A stretch of 64,000 nucleotides of DNA from J027 sp034437655. GTDB lineage: Bacteria > Chloroflexota > Anaerolineae > Aggregatilineales > J027. Each line of letters starts with the position of its first letter. The first letter of the stretch is position 1. The position numbers were made by a program, and so were the translations under genes. This document shows, one piece after another, positions 34,252 through 42,151 of this stretch. The notes beneath the pieces are model-generated. The model did not search any database. It was not told the origin of the DNA and saw only the letters and a list, made by a program, of their open reading frames with translations. The stretch lies in contig DAOTTU010000066.1 of the NCBI GenBank assembly GCA_034437655.1, positions 56,602 through 120,601 on the forward strand, read 5' to 3'.

Positions 34252-34800
34252 ATGACTAATTTATTCGACCGATTCTTTAATCGCTCCCAACAGAAAACCG
34301 CCCGAACTGCCAAAGAGCGGCTACAATTTGTGCTGGTCACAGACCGTAGCGAACTTTCCCCGGAACAACTGCGCCAGATGCAAGCCGAAATCCTCGACGT
34401 CATTCGCAAGTACTGTCGGATTGATGAACAAGCAGTTGATATGAAGCTCGAAGCCCGCGAGCGCTCCAACTATCTTGTCGCAGACATCCCGCTACGCAAG
34501 TCTAACCCAAACTCTGATGAGGACCCCGGACGTATTGCGTTTATGATGCAGACCAATGAAGGCAGTGACACAGCGTCTTCAGACAATGACAATCACCAGA
34601 CACCAACTGCATCGACGGATGCTGAGAGCGAAACAACTACTACTGTCTCAGCTACACCCGAAACAGCAGCAAAAGCCACTGAGAACGCTACTGATGAGAC
34701 AAAGGCCTCTGCCGAGGATAACGCCGACACGGATGACCGTTCAGACACAAAAACCGAGGAAGAAACAACACCCTCGGATAAAAAAGACGCACCCGAATAA
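34252..34800 (+). CDS. minE: Cell division topological factor MinE with a long acidic tail
   Basis: The first ~95 residues are a normal MinE: membrane-targeting start MTNLFDRFFNR, the MinD-contact helix ARTAKERLQFVLVTDRSE and the beta strands of the dimer domain. Residues about 100-182 are an extra low-complexity tail rich in Thr, Glu, Asp and Ala, absent from the E. coli protein (88 residues). A strong AAGGAGGAG at 34210-34218 is 33 bases before the ATG, unusually far. The tail may tune MinE diffusion or interactions; this is inference. Confidence 0.9.
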   Translation: MTNLFDRFFNRSQQKTARTAKERLQFVLVTDRSELSPEQLRQMQAEILDVIRKYCRIDEQAVDMKLEARERSNYLVADIPLRKSNPNSDEDPGRIAFMMQTNEGSDTASSDNDNHQTPTASTDAESETTTTVSATPETAAKATENATDETKASAEDNADTDDRSDTKTEEETTPSDKKDAPE

Positions 34801-34801
34801 A

Positions 34802-34836
34802 GCACGTAGTTGCCCCACGCTGGGCTGACAACGTGC
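34802..34836 (+). terminator. Stem-loop after minE
   Basis: GCACG and GTTG pair with CAAC and GTGC around an inner CCCA/TGGG stem. It follows the minE stop by two bases. The downstream T-run is weak, so termination could be partial. A TTGACG-17-TAGGCT sequence follows (34847-34875) and could be a weak promoter for rodA. Confidence 0.5.
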
Positions 34837-34943
34837 ATATTTCGCCTTGACGCGCTATGCCAGGCTGATTAGGCTTAGCTCACATCGTCCGCACGCGCCC
34901 CTGAAGTGTGGTGCGCTAATCCCATAACATAGACAGATAACTC

Positions 34944-36098
34944 ATGGCAACAACCCAACGACGCCTTGCAACAGGCGCACCAACACGAACGAATGCTTCA
35001 ACGCTCTGGCGTAACTTTGACTTTACGCTGATGGGTGCAGTCTTCCTGTTGATTATTATCGGCATTCTGTTCATTCGCAGCGCAACGCTTGACGCTGTAG
35101 ACACCGACCTCATCGGGCGCGTTGACAGCCAGATCACCTATACATTCATCGGTGTATTTGTTGTTGCGACACTGGCCAGTATTGACTATCGTCTACTGGG
35201 GGTGTTACAGCCCTATATCTATCTCTTTCTATTGGGTGCGCTGGCATTGGTGGCGGTGGTTGGGCAAATTGGCGATGCAGGTGCGCAACGCTGGTTGGAC
35301 GTCGGTATCCCGGTGCAACCTTCAGAAATTGGCAAAATGCTGATGATCCTCGCGCTGGGGCAACACCTGGCGAACCAGTATGAAAAGCTGGACCGCTTCT
35401 TGACGGTCATTATTTCGATCATTTATGTCGGGTTGCCGGCCATGTTGATCTTCCTACAACCCAATCTCGGTAACGTGATTGCGTTTATGGTCATCTGGTT
35501 GTCCATGATCTGGGGAGCTGGACTCCGGCTGAAACACCTGGCAATTCTCGGGATCATTGGCGTTATGATGCTCCCGGTGTTGTGGGTCAACATGCAGGAT
35601 TATCAACGCGACCGTATTCTGACATTCCTCAACCCCGAGTCCGAAGAAAACCGGGCTTCACAGTTCAACCGTGACCAGGCCTTGATCAGCATTGGGTCAG
35701 GCGGATTGACTGGTAAAGGCTACACCAACGGCGACCAGACCCAGGGCCGTTTTCTGCGTGTGCGGCATACAGACTTTATTTTCAGCGTGATTGCTGAAGA
35801 AGCGGGTTTTATTGGTGCAACAGGAATGATTGTACTGATGGGGGTCGTCATCTGGCGAATATTAGATATTGGCAATATGGCGCGAGATGAGCTTGGTAGC
35901 CTGATCTGTTATGGCGTCGCCGGGATCATCACGTTTCAGGCGACCGTTTCCGTGGGGATGAACCTCTCTATTTTGCCCGTGACGGGGTTAACATTACCCT
36001 TCGTCAGTTCGGGCGGTTCATCACTACTTACGCTACTGTTCGGTATCGGATTGGTGCAGAGCGTGGCGTTACGCAACAAATATACAGACCTGCGCTAG
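34944..36098 (+). CDS. rodA: SEDS-family peptidoglycan glycosyltransferase RodA/FtsW
   Basis: Membrane glycosyltransferase that polymerises lipid II into glycan strands. The 384-residue protein has about ten helices and the SEDS motifs: GAQRWLDVGIPVQPSEIGK near residues 113-131, an LMVIWLSMIWGAG middle helix, EEAGFIGA and LPVTGLTLPFVSSGGSS near the C-terminus. Following the min genes, an elongation role (RodA) is more likely than FtsW, but the two are hard to tell apart. No clear ribosome-binding site is seen. Confidence 0.88.
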   Translation: MATTQRRLATGAPTRTNASTLWRNFDFTLMGAVFLLIIIGILFIRSATLDAVDTDLIGRVDSQITYTFIGVFVVATLASIDYRLLGVLQPYIYLFLLGALALVAVVGQIGDAGAQRWLDVGIPVQPSEIGKMLMILALGQHLANQYEKLDRFLTVIISIIYVGLPAMLIFLQPNLGNVIAFMVIWLSMIWGAGLRLKHLAILGIIGVMMLPVLWVNMQDYQRDRILTFLNPESEENRASQFNRDQALISIGSGGLTGKGYTNGDQTQGRFLRVRHTDFIFSVIAEEAGFIGATGMIVLMGVVIWRILDIGNMARDELGSLICYGVAGIITFQATVSVGMNLSILPVTGLTLPFVSSGGSSLLTLLFGIGLVQSVALRNKYTDLR

Positions 36099-36102
36099 GC
36101 TG

Positions 36103-36729
36103 TTACCCTTCGTTTTTGTTGCGTCTACCCCGACGCCGACGACGGTCAGACTTTGGGGTATCATCAGCGCCACTTGCTTCATTTTCAGCGGCTTTCTGCT
36201 GCCCCAAAATGCGATTCTTCATCAGCAGCATTTGCTTTAACATCTTCTGACGGTGATTGGGGTTTTTGATGCGCTCAAGCCCCATCTCAAAAGTCGTCAG
36301 TGCGCCGATGTAGTCCCCCTGCCGAAACTGCATATCCCCCAGCGCAAGAATCGTTTCGCCATAAAATTGATCTTCACCGATTTCCTTGAAAATGATCGCT
36401 GCCTCGCGATACATCGTCTCAGCCTGATCATATTCGTCAATTTTGGCATAGACCAGCGCCATGTTGCCCAGTGTTTTGGCCTCGTGCATCTGGTCACCAG
36501 ATTCTTTGAAATAAGCCAGACTTTCGCGCATGGCTTCAACGGCTTCTTCTTGCTTGCCCTGCTCACGATACGTCAGGCCAATATTGACGCGCGTTTCCGC
36601 TACCATTGCCAGATCGCCATCAGTGGTGAAGGCTTCCAGCGCTTGTTCAAAGTGTTCAAGTGCTTCGTCGTACTTGCCACGTTCAAAAAGGCGAATACCA
36701 CGGCTTTGTAATTCGTTTGCGTTGGACAT
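36103..36729 (-). CDS. TPR-repeat protein
   Basis: The 208-residue protein is built of about five tetratricopeptide repeats (for example GKYDEALEHFEQALEAF, YREQGKQEEAVEAMRESLAYF). It ends in a basic C-terminus SDRRRRRGRRNKN. Such proteins are scaffolds. The ATG at 36729 has GGGAG nearby; a longer frame upstream lacks support. It starts 13 bases after the stop of the double-HTH gene, and both are leftward, so they are probably co-transcribed and perhaps act together. No partner is known. Confidence 0.85.
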   Translation of the reverse strand: MSNANELQSRGIRLFERGKYDEALEHFEQALEAFTTDGDLAMVAETRVNIGLTYREQGKQEEAVEAMRESLAYFKESGDQMHEAKTLGNMALVYAKIDEYDQAETMYREAAIIFKEIGEDQFYGETILALGDMQFRQGDYIGALTTFEMGLERIKNPNHRQKMLKQMLLMKNRILGQQKAAENEASGADDTPKSDRRRRRGRRNKNEG

Positions 36730-36742
36730 TGCTACGTACTCC

Positions 36743-37543
36743 CTAAAGGGTAATATCCAGTAAGCCTTCAGCAAGTTTGCGTTGCGCTTCTGAAGGGTTG
36801 TTTTTCAAGAGGCTTTCGGCCAATTGTCGCTGCGTCTCGGTAGGCATATTTGCAATCGTCATCGCGAGCCGAATATAGGCTTCGTTGGACGGCACGGCTA
36901 TAAAGTCGCGCACCTCTTCTGGGGTTTTGTTGAGTTGCTTAATTAACTCTTGCATTTCAAAGAACGCTGCCACGCGCCCACTTTCGTCAAGAAAATGTGA
37001 CACGTTAACGTCCAGCGCATTCGCCATCGACTGCAACATCGCCATCGGAATTTGATAAACACCATTTTCAAAGGCTTCAACATGTTCCAGCGGTGCGTCA
37101 ATGCCGTTGGCGAAGTCTTCGCGGGGAATTCCCAATGACTCGCGTTGCGCCCGCACCATTACGCCAATCATACGGGTGCGTAGCGTAATATACTCGTCAA
37201 TGTCAATCTGGCGTTCGAGTTTAGCTTGTTGGAGGGTGTGCGTGCCCCAAAAATGGCTCACCGGAATTTTCAAGAAATAGGCCAGCACTTCCAGCAACGG
37301 TAAGCTCGGGGTGCCATAGCCATATTCCCAGGCAAGATAATCATCCACCGCAACACCCAAATAAGCCGCCATATCTTCAACACTAAAGCCAGAATCTTCA
37401 CGAGCATCACGGATTAATACACCGAGCATCCGCTCCCGAATAGCCCGTGCCTCCGCCGGGTCAAGCTGAGGTTCAGGGGGGTGTTCTTGTGCTTTTGCCT
37501 CGCTAATTTTGCGAAAACGATTGCCAATGTCATCGAAACCCAT
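36743..37543 (-). CDS. Double helix-turn-helix regulator
   Basis: The 266-residue protein contains two XRE/Cro-type HTH domains in tandem: about residues 38-92 (FSVEDMAAYLGVAVDDYLAWEYG) and 107-160 (GIPREDFANGIDAPLEHVEAFENG). A C-terminal helical part follows, with RQLAESLLKN and RKLAEGLL repeated near the end. It is a probable DNA-binding regulator; its targets are unknown. The ATG at 37543 gives a promoter at suitable distance (37585-37613). Confidence 0.78.
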   Translation of the reverse strand: MGFDDIGNRFRKISEAKAQEHPPEPQLDPAEARAIRERMLGVLIRDAREDSGFSVEDMAAYLGVAVDDYLAWEYGYGTPSLPLLEVLAYFLKIPVSHFWGTHTLQQAKLERQIDIDEYITLRTRMIGVMVRAQRESLGIPREDFANGIDAPLEHVEAFENGVYQIPMAMLQSMANALDVNVSHFLDESGRVAAFFEMQELIKQLNKTPEEVRDFIAVPSNEAYIRLAMTIANMPTETQRQLAESLLKNNPSEAQRKLAEGLLDITL

Positions 37544-37584
37544 AGTATAGCATCGCCTTTTTGCGTTGAAACAGTTTGCGTCAT

Positions 37585-37613
37585 AGCATAGAGCAGGCCG
37601 CGCTAAAATGCAA
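37585..37613 (-). promoter_or_regulatory. Promoter of the double-HTH gene
   Basis: Leftward TTGCAT (37608-37613) and TATGCT (37585-37590) with a 17-base spacer, 42 bases before the start codon, in the gap after glgB. Confidence 0.55.
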
Positions 37614-37623
37614 CTTGTTGCGC

Positions 37624-39822
37624 TTAATGCGACTGACGACGCAAGATAATAACGCCCAGCGGTGGTACTGTCAGGCTTAATGAATGTGGGAAGCCCTGCC
37701 ACCCCGTGTCACTCGCATAGACAGCGCCCAGGTTACCAACATTACCGCCCCCATAATGTGCCGAATCACTATTGAGTACTTCCGCGTAACGTCCTGATTG
37801 TGGCACACCGACGCGGTAATCATGGCGTGGAATCGGTGTCGCATTGATGACAATAACAAGGAAGTCGTCCGGGTCTTTGGCAAAACGGATATAGCTATAC
37901 ATGCTATGGTCGGCGTCGTTGGCTTCTATCCAACGGAAACCCGCTTCTGAAAAGTCCTGTTCATACAATGATGGTTCGGATTGGTAGAGGTGGTTGAGGT
38001 CACGCATGAAGGTCTGCAACTGTTCATGGGTGCTGTAGTCTTCGGGCAGATGCCAGTCCAGGCTCCGTTCTTCGCTCCACTCTGCCCACTGACCGAACTC
38101 TTGCCCCATAAACAACAGTTTTTTGCCCGGGTGGGTGAACATATACCCATAGAGCATCCGTAAGTTGGCAAATTTCTGCCACCAGTCGCCGGCCATCTTG
38201 CCCATCAGTGAACCTTTGCCATGCACAACCTCGTCATGAGAAAGTGACAGCACAAAATTCTCACTGAAGGCATATGCAATCGAAAAGGTGATGTTGTGAT
38301 GGTGAAAACGACGGTACACCGGGTCTTTGGACATATACGACAGTGTGTCGTGCATCCAGCCCATGTTCCATTTGAAGGTAAAGCCCAACCCGCCGATGTA
38401 TGTTGGGCGTGAAACCATTGGCCAGGCGGTTGATTCTTCAGCAATGGTCACAGCACCGGGGAATTCGCGGTGTAAGGTTGCATTGAACTCTTTCAAGAAC
38501 TCAATCGCTTCCAGGTTTTCGTTGCCGCCGTACTGGTTCGGTACCCATTGCCCATTCTCTCGCGAAAAATCGAGGTACACCATTGATGACACAGCATCCA
38601 CCCGTAAGCCGTCAATGTGATATTCTTTGAGCCAGAACATCGCGTTTGCCAGCAAGAAATTCCGCACTTCGTTACGCCCAAAATTGAAGATATAAGTGCC
38701 CCAGTCGGGGTGTTCGCCCTGGCGTGGGTCAGCGTGTTCGTAGAGATGTGTACCGTCAAAGTAGCTGAGCGCGTAACCGTCTTTGGGGAAATGCGCAGGC
38801 ACCCAGTCCAAAATTACACCCAGCCCCTGTTGGTGCATGTAGTCCACGAAATACATAAAATCCTCTGGCGTACCGTATCGGCGCGTCGGGGTATAGTATC
38901 CTGTCACCTGATAGCCCCATGAGCCATCAAAGGGGTGTTCTGCCACTGGCATCAGTTCAACGTGTGTATAACCCATATCTAGCATATAATCGGCCAGTTC
39001 ATGCGCTAATTCACGGTAGGTCAGCCATTCATCGCCCTCTTTGCGCTTCCACGAACCCATATGCAGTTCATAGATAGACATTGGCTGTTCAAGCGGGTTG
39101 CTGTCGCGCCGCTGTTGCATCCACTCGGCATCGCCCCATTCATAGCGATCAATGTCGGTAACAACGCTAGCAGTCCGTGGGCGTAGTTCTGAACCAAAGC
39201 CGTATGGGTCTGCTTTTTCTGTGCGGAAACCATGCAGCCGTGAACGGATTTCATACTTGTAGGCACTGCCGACTTCAACACCCGGAATGAACAGTTGCCA
39301 GATAGAGCCATTACGTGTGTGCATTGGATGTAAGCGTGCATCCCACTGGTTAAAGTCGCCCACCACACTCACTTTGTAGGCATTTGGAGCCCAGACGGAA
39401 AAACGCACCCCAACCACCCCGTCACGGTCGACAATATGTGCCCCCAAACGACGATACGCTTCCAGGTGCCGCCCTTCACTGAGCAGATACAGGTCCAGGT
39501 CAGACAGTTGTGGTTTGTATGCATAGGGGTCATGGAAAATCACCGACGATCCATCGTGCTGTTCTTCAACGAGGGTGTAGTGAAATTCTGGTAATGTCGC
39601 AGACAACGCCACTTCAAATAAGCCATCGTCATGAATCCGTTGCATCACATGCCGGGTATCGCTCGCCGCATCAATGAGGGTTAACGCGGCTGCCTGTGGA
39701 CGGAAAACACGCACTGACACAGCATCATCAGAGGTCTGGTGTGGGCCGAGCAGGTCAAAAGGGGAGCCGTGGTCGCCTTGAATCAGCGCCTGGATGGCTT
39801 CGGGATGGATTTCAATGGTCAT
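37624..39822 (-). CDS. glgB: 1,4-alpha-glucan branching enzyme
   Basis: Adds alpha-1,6 branches to glycogen. The 732-residue GH13 enzyme has two N-terminal CBM48-type domains (GSPFDLLGPHQ near the start; VRFSVWAPNAYKVSVVGDFN near 150), then the barrel with GLRVDAVSSMVY (nucleophile Asp), ITIAEESTAW-type AEES segment (Glu) and LSHDEVVHGKGSL (Asp). The C-terminal beta domain ends YAEVLNSDSAHYGG. Start supported by CGGAG 8 bases upstream. It is not next to the debranching gene at 16146; no glgA/glgC is in the window. Confidence 0.96.
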   Translation of the reverse strand: MTIEIHPEAIQALIQGDHGSPFDLLGPHQTSDDAVSVRVFRPQAAALTLIDAASDTRHVMQRIHDDGLFEVALSATLPEFHYTLVEEQHDGSSVIFHDPYAYKPQLSDLDLYLLSEGRHLEAYRRLGAHIVDRDGVVGVRFSVWAPNAYKVSVVGDFNQWDARLHPMHTRNGSIWQLFIPGVEVGSAYKYEIRSRLHGFRTEKADPYGFGSELRPRTASVVTDIDRYEWGDAEWMQQRRDSNPLEQPMSIYELHMGSWKRKEGDEWLTYRELAHELADYMLDMGYTHVELMPVAEHPFDGSWGYQVTGYYTPTRRYGTPEDFMYFVDYMHQQGLGVILDWVPAHFPKDGYALSYFDGTHLYEHADPRQGEHPDWGTYIFNFGRNEVRNFLLANAMFWLKEYHIDGLRVDAVSSMVYLDFSRENGQWVPNQYGGNENLEAIEFLKEFNATLHREFPGAVTIAEESTAWPMVSRPTYIGGLGFTFKWNMGWMHDTLSYMSKDPVYRRFHHHNITFSIAYAFSENFVLSLSHDEVVHGKGSLMGKMAGDWWQKFANLRMLYGYMFTHPGKKLLFMGQEFGQWAEWSEERSLDWHLPEDYSTHEQLQTFMRDLNHLYQSEPSLYEQDFSEAGFRWIEANDADHSMYSYIRFAKDPDDFLVIVINATPIPRHDYRVGVPQSGRYAEVLNSDSAHYGGGNVGNLGAVYASDTGWQGFPHSLSLTVPPLGVIILRRQSH

Positions 39823-39924
39823 GAGATGTACTCCGAATACTGTGGTGTTTGCCAGATGTCTACAAATGGTTTGTGGTGTTATTGTGCAGGCAACGCACTG
39901 TTTTTGCCAGTAGATTACAAGGAC

Positions 39925-40539
39925 TCAGAAGCAACGCGACCGCCCGGTCCGCTGGCAAAAGAGGTACTGTACCTCGTCTGTTGCCACGAAGGCCTCTAAC
40001 AAGGGCTCGCTGAATAGGAAGTTCCGTGACGACGCGCCCTCGTGGCAGCTAAAACAATCGTTGAGCGGGGTTTCTGTCACAATAGACCCATCACGCGCAT
40101 CTAACGCGCTGAAATTCCAGTCCCCGACGCGCGAGGTTGCCGCAAGGTCGGCAATTTCCCACGTTGAACGCGCTTCAGCCAGATGAATTTCAGGGTCGGC
40201 TGTTTCACGAATCAAGCGCCCATCTTCACCCCGCCCCGACGTAGCAAAAGCCTCAATCACAACCAGAGTACGGTCTGGCAGACGTTCCCCGGCGCGCACA
40301 GCGTCGAGGGCTTGCGGTGAGATGTATAGATCACGAGAAACCCCGTCAGAACGGTCAATGGTCGCGTAGTGAACAAGGCGGTCGCGATAATCGAGCGGAA
40401 GTTCAATTGGTTCACGGCCGGGGGCATAAGTCGCAGTTATAGTGGGTGGTGTGTTTGGTGCCGCAGCATCATCAGCTTGCAACACGGCTACCATGAACAC
40501 TCCGGCCACGACCATCACCAACGCTATTATGATTCGCAT
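39925..40539 (-). CDS. Cytochrome P460-like heme protein, exported
   Basis: The 204-residue protein has a signal peptide (residues 1-20, RIIIALVMVVAGVFMVAVLQA) and the cytochrome P460 domain: YRDRLVHYATIDRSDGVSRD, IYISPQALDAVRAG-like central part, and the C-terminal heme motif CFSCHEG. P460 proteins oxidise hydroxylamine or act as related redox proteins, but function in this organism is not known. GAGGAG sits 5 bases before the chosen ATG. A palindrome (39961-39975) lies near the 3' end of the coding region. Confidence 0.8.
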   Translation of the reverse strand: MRIIIALVMVVAGVFMVAVLQADDAAAPNTPPTITATYAPGREPIELPLDYRDRLVHYATIDRSDGVSRDLYISPQALDAVRAGERLPDRTLVVIEAFATSGRGEDGRLIRETADPEIHLAEARSTWEIADLAATSRVGDWNFSALDARDGSIVTETPLNDCFSCHEGASSRNFLFSEPLLEAFVATDEVQYLFCQRTGRSRCF

Positions 40540-40614
40540 AAATCTCCTCGGGTATTCCTGCATGGTTGTTGCAATTAGGTCGTGTTCCGGGGTGGCTTTC
40601 TTACGGTAGCGCAG

Positions 40615-41214
40615 CTATTGCATAAACTGCTTGAGAACCTCGAAGTCCTGTTCGAGCGTTTTGCGTTGTTCAGCGCGATAGAGCGCCACAGCCGGGTGAA
40701 ATAGGGGCACAATATGCAGGTCGCCATAGTCAGCGGTTGTCGTCAGTACCTGTCCGCGCAATTGGCTAATTTTCTGGTTCTGTTCAGGCATAGAGAAGCG
40801 CTTGAGAATAAACTCCATCGAAAAGCGACCCAACGTGGCAATTACTTCAGGCTGAATAATGTTAATCTGCCGTTCCAGGAACGGTGCGTAGAGTTCAATC
40901 TCACCTTTGCGCGGGTCACGGTTGTCTGGCGGACGATCTTTCACGATGTTGGTGATATAGACGTCTTCACGCTTGAGTCCAATACCGTCCAGCAACTCAT
41001 CCAGCACGCGCCCAGACGCCCCGCAAAAGGGGATGCCGCGTTTGGCTTCGTTCTCACCGGGGGCTTCACCAATGAACATAATGCCTGCGTGGTGGTTGCC
41101 CTGCCCGATAACGGGGAAATAATTGTTGGACGTGCGAAATTCATACAGCGGCGATTCCGTCAGGTTCAGGATTTCGTCACGAATTTGGCGTAATTGGTCG
41201 GTGCGTTCACTCAT
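40615..41214 (-). CDS. Family-4-like uracil-DNA glycosylase without Fe-S cysteines
   Basis: The 199-residue protein matches the family-4 UDG fold: motif A GEAPGENE (49-56), IPFCGASGRVLDELL, NIVKDRPPDNRDP (89-101) and motif B FHPAVALY (172-179). Normal members bind a 4Fe-4S cluster with four Cys; here these positions read Leu18, Ser21, Asp93 and Tyr109, so no cluster can form. The only Cys is Cys64. The uracil-recognition core looks intact. It would remove uracil from DNA if active. It starts 10 bases after AAGGGC. Whether it is an active glycosylase or has another substrate is open. Confidence 0.85.
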   Translation of the reverse strand: MSERTDQLRQIRDEILNLTESPLYEFRTSNNYFPVIGQGNHHAGIMFIGEAPGENEAKRGIPFCGASGRVLDELLDGIGLKREDVYITNIVKDRPPDNRDPRKGEIELYAPFLERQINIIQPEVIATLGRFSMEFILKRFSMPEQNQKISQLRGQVLTTTADYGDLHIVPLFHPAVALYRAEQRKTLEQDFEVLKQFMQ

Positions 41215-41354
41215 CGTAGCTTGTGCCCTTCTGTCAGGTTATAACGCGGTTTGCTGACTCCAGCGCTTACAATACAGCCTTAGACACGCATGGTCAAGCA
41301 TGACGCTATTTCTAACGTCTGCCTGACAACCGTGAATGAGTAACTGCTTCTACG

Positions 41355-41383
41355 TTGGATGCTGGTCTGTTTTCCGCTATACT
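41355..41383 (+). promoter_or_regulatory. Promoter of the 41429 gene
   Basis: TTGGAT (41355-41360) and TATACT (41378-41383) separated by 17 bases, about 46 bases before the GTG start. The -10 box is strong. Confidence 0.65.
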
Positions 41384-41428
41384 GGCGCCCGACCTCATTC
41401 GCAAGTAAGACCGGGAGCGACGCAAACC

Positions 41429-42151
41429 GTGAAATATATGGTACTGGTGATGGTCGGGTTTGTATTTCTGGGGGTAATCCTCTACAGTGAATACACCTTC
41501 GAAGACCCGAACTTCCGTGCAGAACAGCGCCGAATCGCTGAACAAACGCTGGTCGTGGTCGGCACACAAGAAAGCACCATGATGGCATTGCAAGCCACTG
41601 TCGAAGCGGCAATCCCTATCCAGACGCAATACGTCGCGGTAATGCGCGAACAAGACCTGTTGCTGGGCACGCAAGACGCCATACTCAACGGCACGCTGAT
41701 GTCGCCACCAACTGCCACCGCCCCACCCGCTCGTAACACAACCCGCATGTCTGACACCACGACGACGAGCAACATCAACAATAACGATTATGCCGACACC
41801 ACCACCGCGAGTGGCATTAACGACGCGGGGTGTGCTACCGGCCGCACAACCACGTTCACCTTCGACAGCCCAACCGACGGACCATCCGTCTATGTAGTGA
41901 CACGGGCGCGGAATGTTTCCCCCGGCACAACGTTTCAAACGCGCTGGTATCCAACCGACGACCCTATGCAGCCCTATGAATCGATAAGCTGGACGGCCGA
42001 TGCAGCTTATCCCGAAACTTGCGTCTATTTCTGGATGGAGCCGACCGACATCACCTACAGCAGCGGGAGTTGGACGGTTGAACTCATCGTCAACAATGTT
42101 GCTGTGCAAAGCCAGACGTTTACGCTCTGCATGACGGGTGAAAGCTGCTAA
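41429..42151 (+). CDS. Membrane-anchored exported protein, unknown function
   Basis: The 240-residue protein starts with VKYMVLVMVGFVFLGVILYS, a single N-terminal transmembrane anchor, then a long alpha-helical stretch (TLVVVGTQESTMMALQATVEA), a Thr/Ser/Asn-rich linker (about 95-125) and a C-terminal beta-sandwich domain with four Cys. GGGAG lies 11 bases before the GTG; an ATG nine bases later is an alternative. I do not recognise a family. A promoter is present at 41355-41383. The C-terminal domain may bind a cell-surface ligand, but this is inference only. Confidence 0.75.
   Translation: MKYMVLVMVGFVFLGVILYSEYTFEDPNFRAEQRRIAEQTLVVVGTQESTMMALQATVEAAIPIQTQYVAVMREQDLLLGTQDAILNGTLMSPPTATAPPARNTTRMSDTTTTSNINNNDYADTTTASGINDAGCATGRTTTFTFDSPTDGPSVYVVTRARNVSPGTTFQTRWYPTDDPMQPYESISWTADAAYPETCVYFWMEPTDITYSSGSWTVELIVNNVAVQSQTFTLCMTGESC

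Noticed and set aside
39961..39975. GAGGTAC-T-GTACCTC palindrome followed on the leftward strand by TTTT, considered as a terminator.
   Set aside because: It is inside the P460 coding region before the stop codon; the loop would be only five bases and the stem short.
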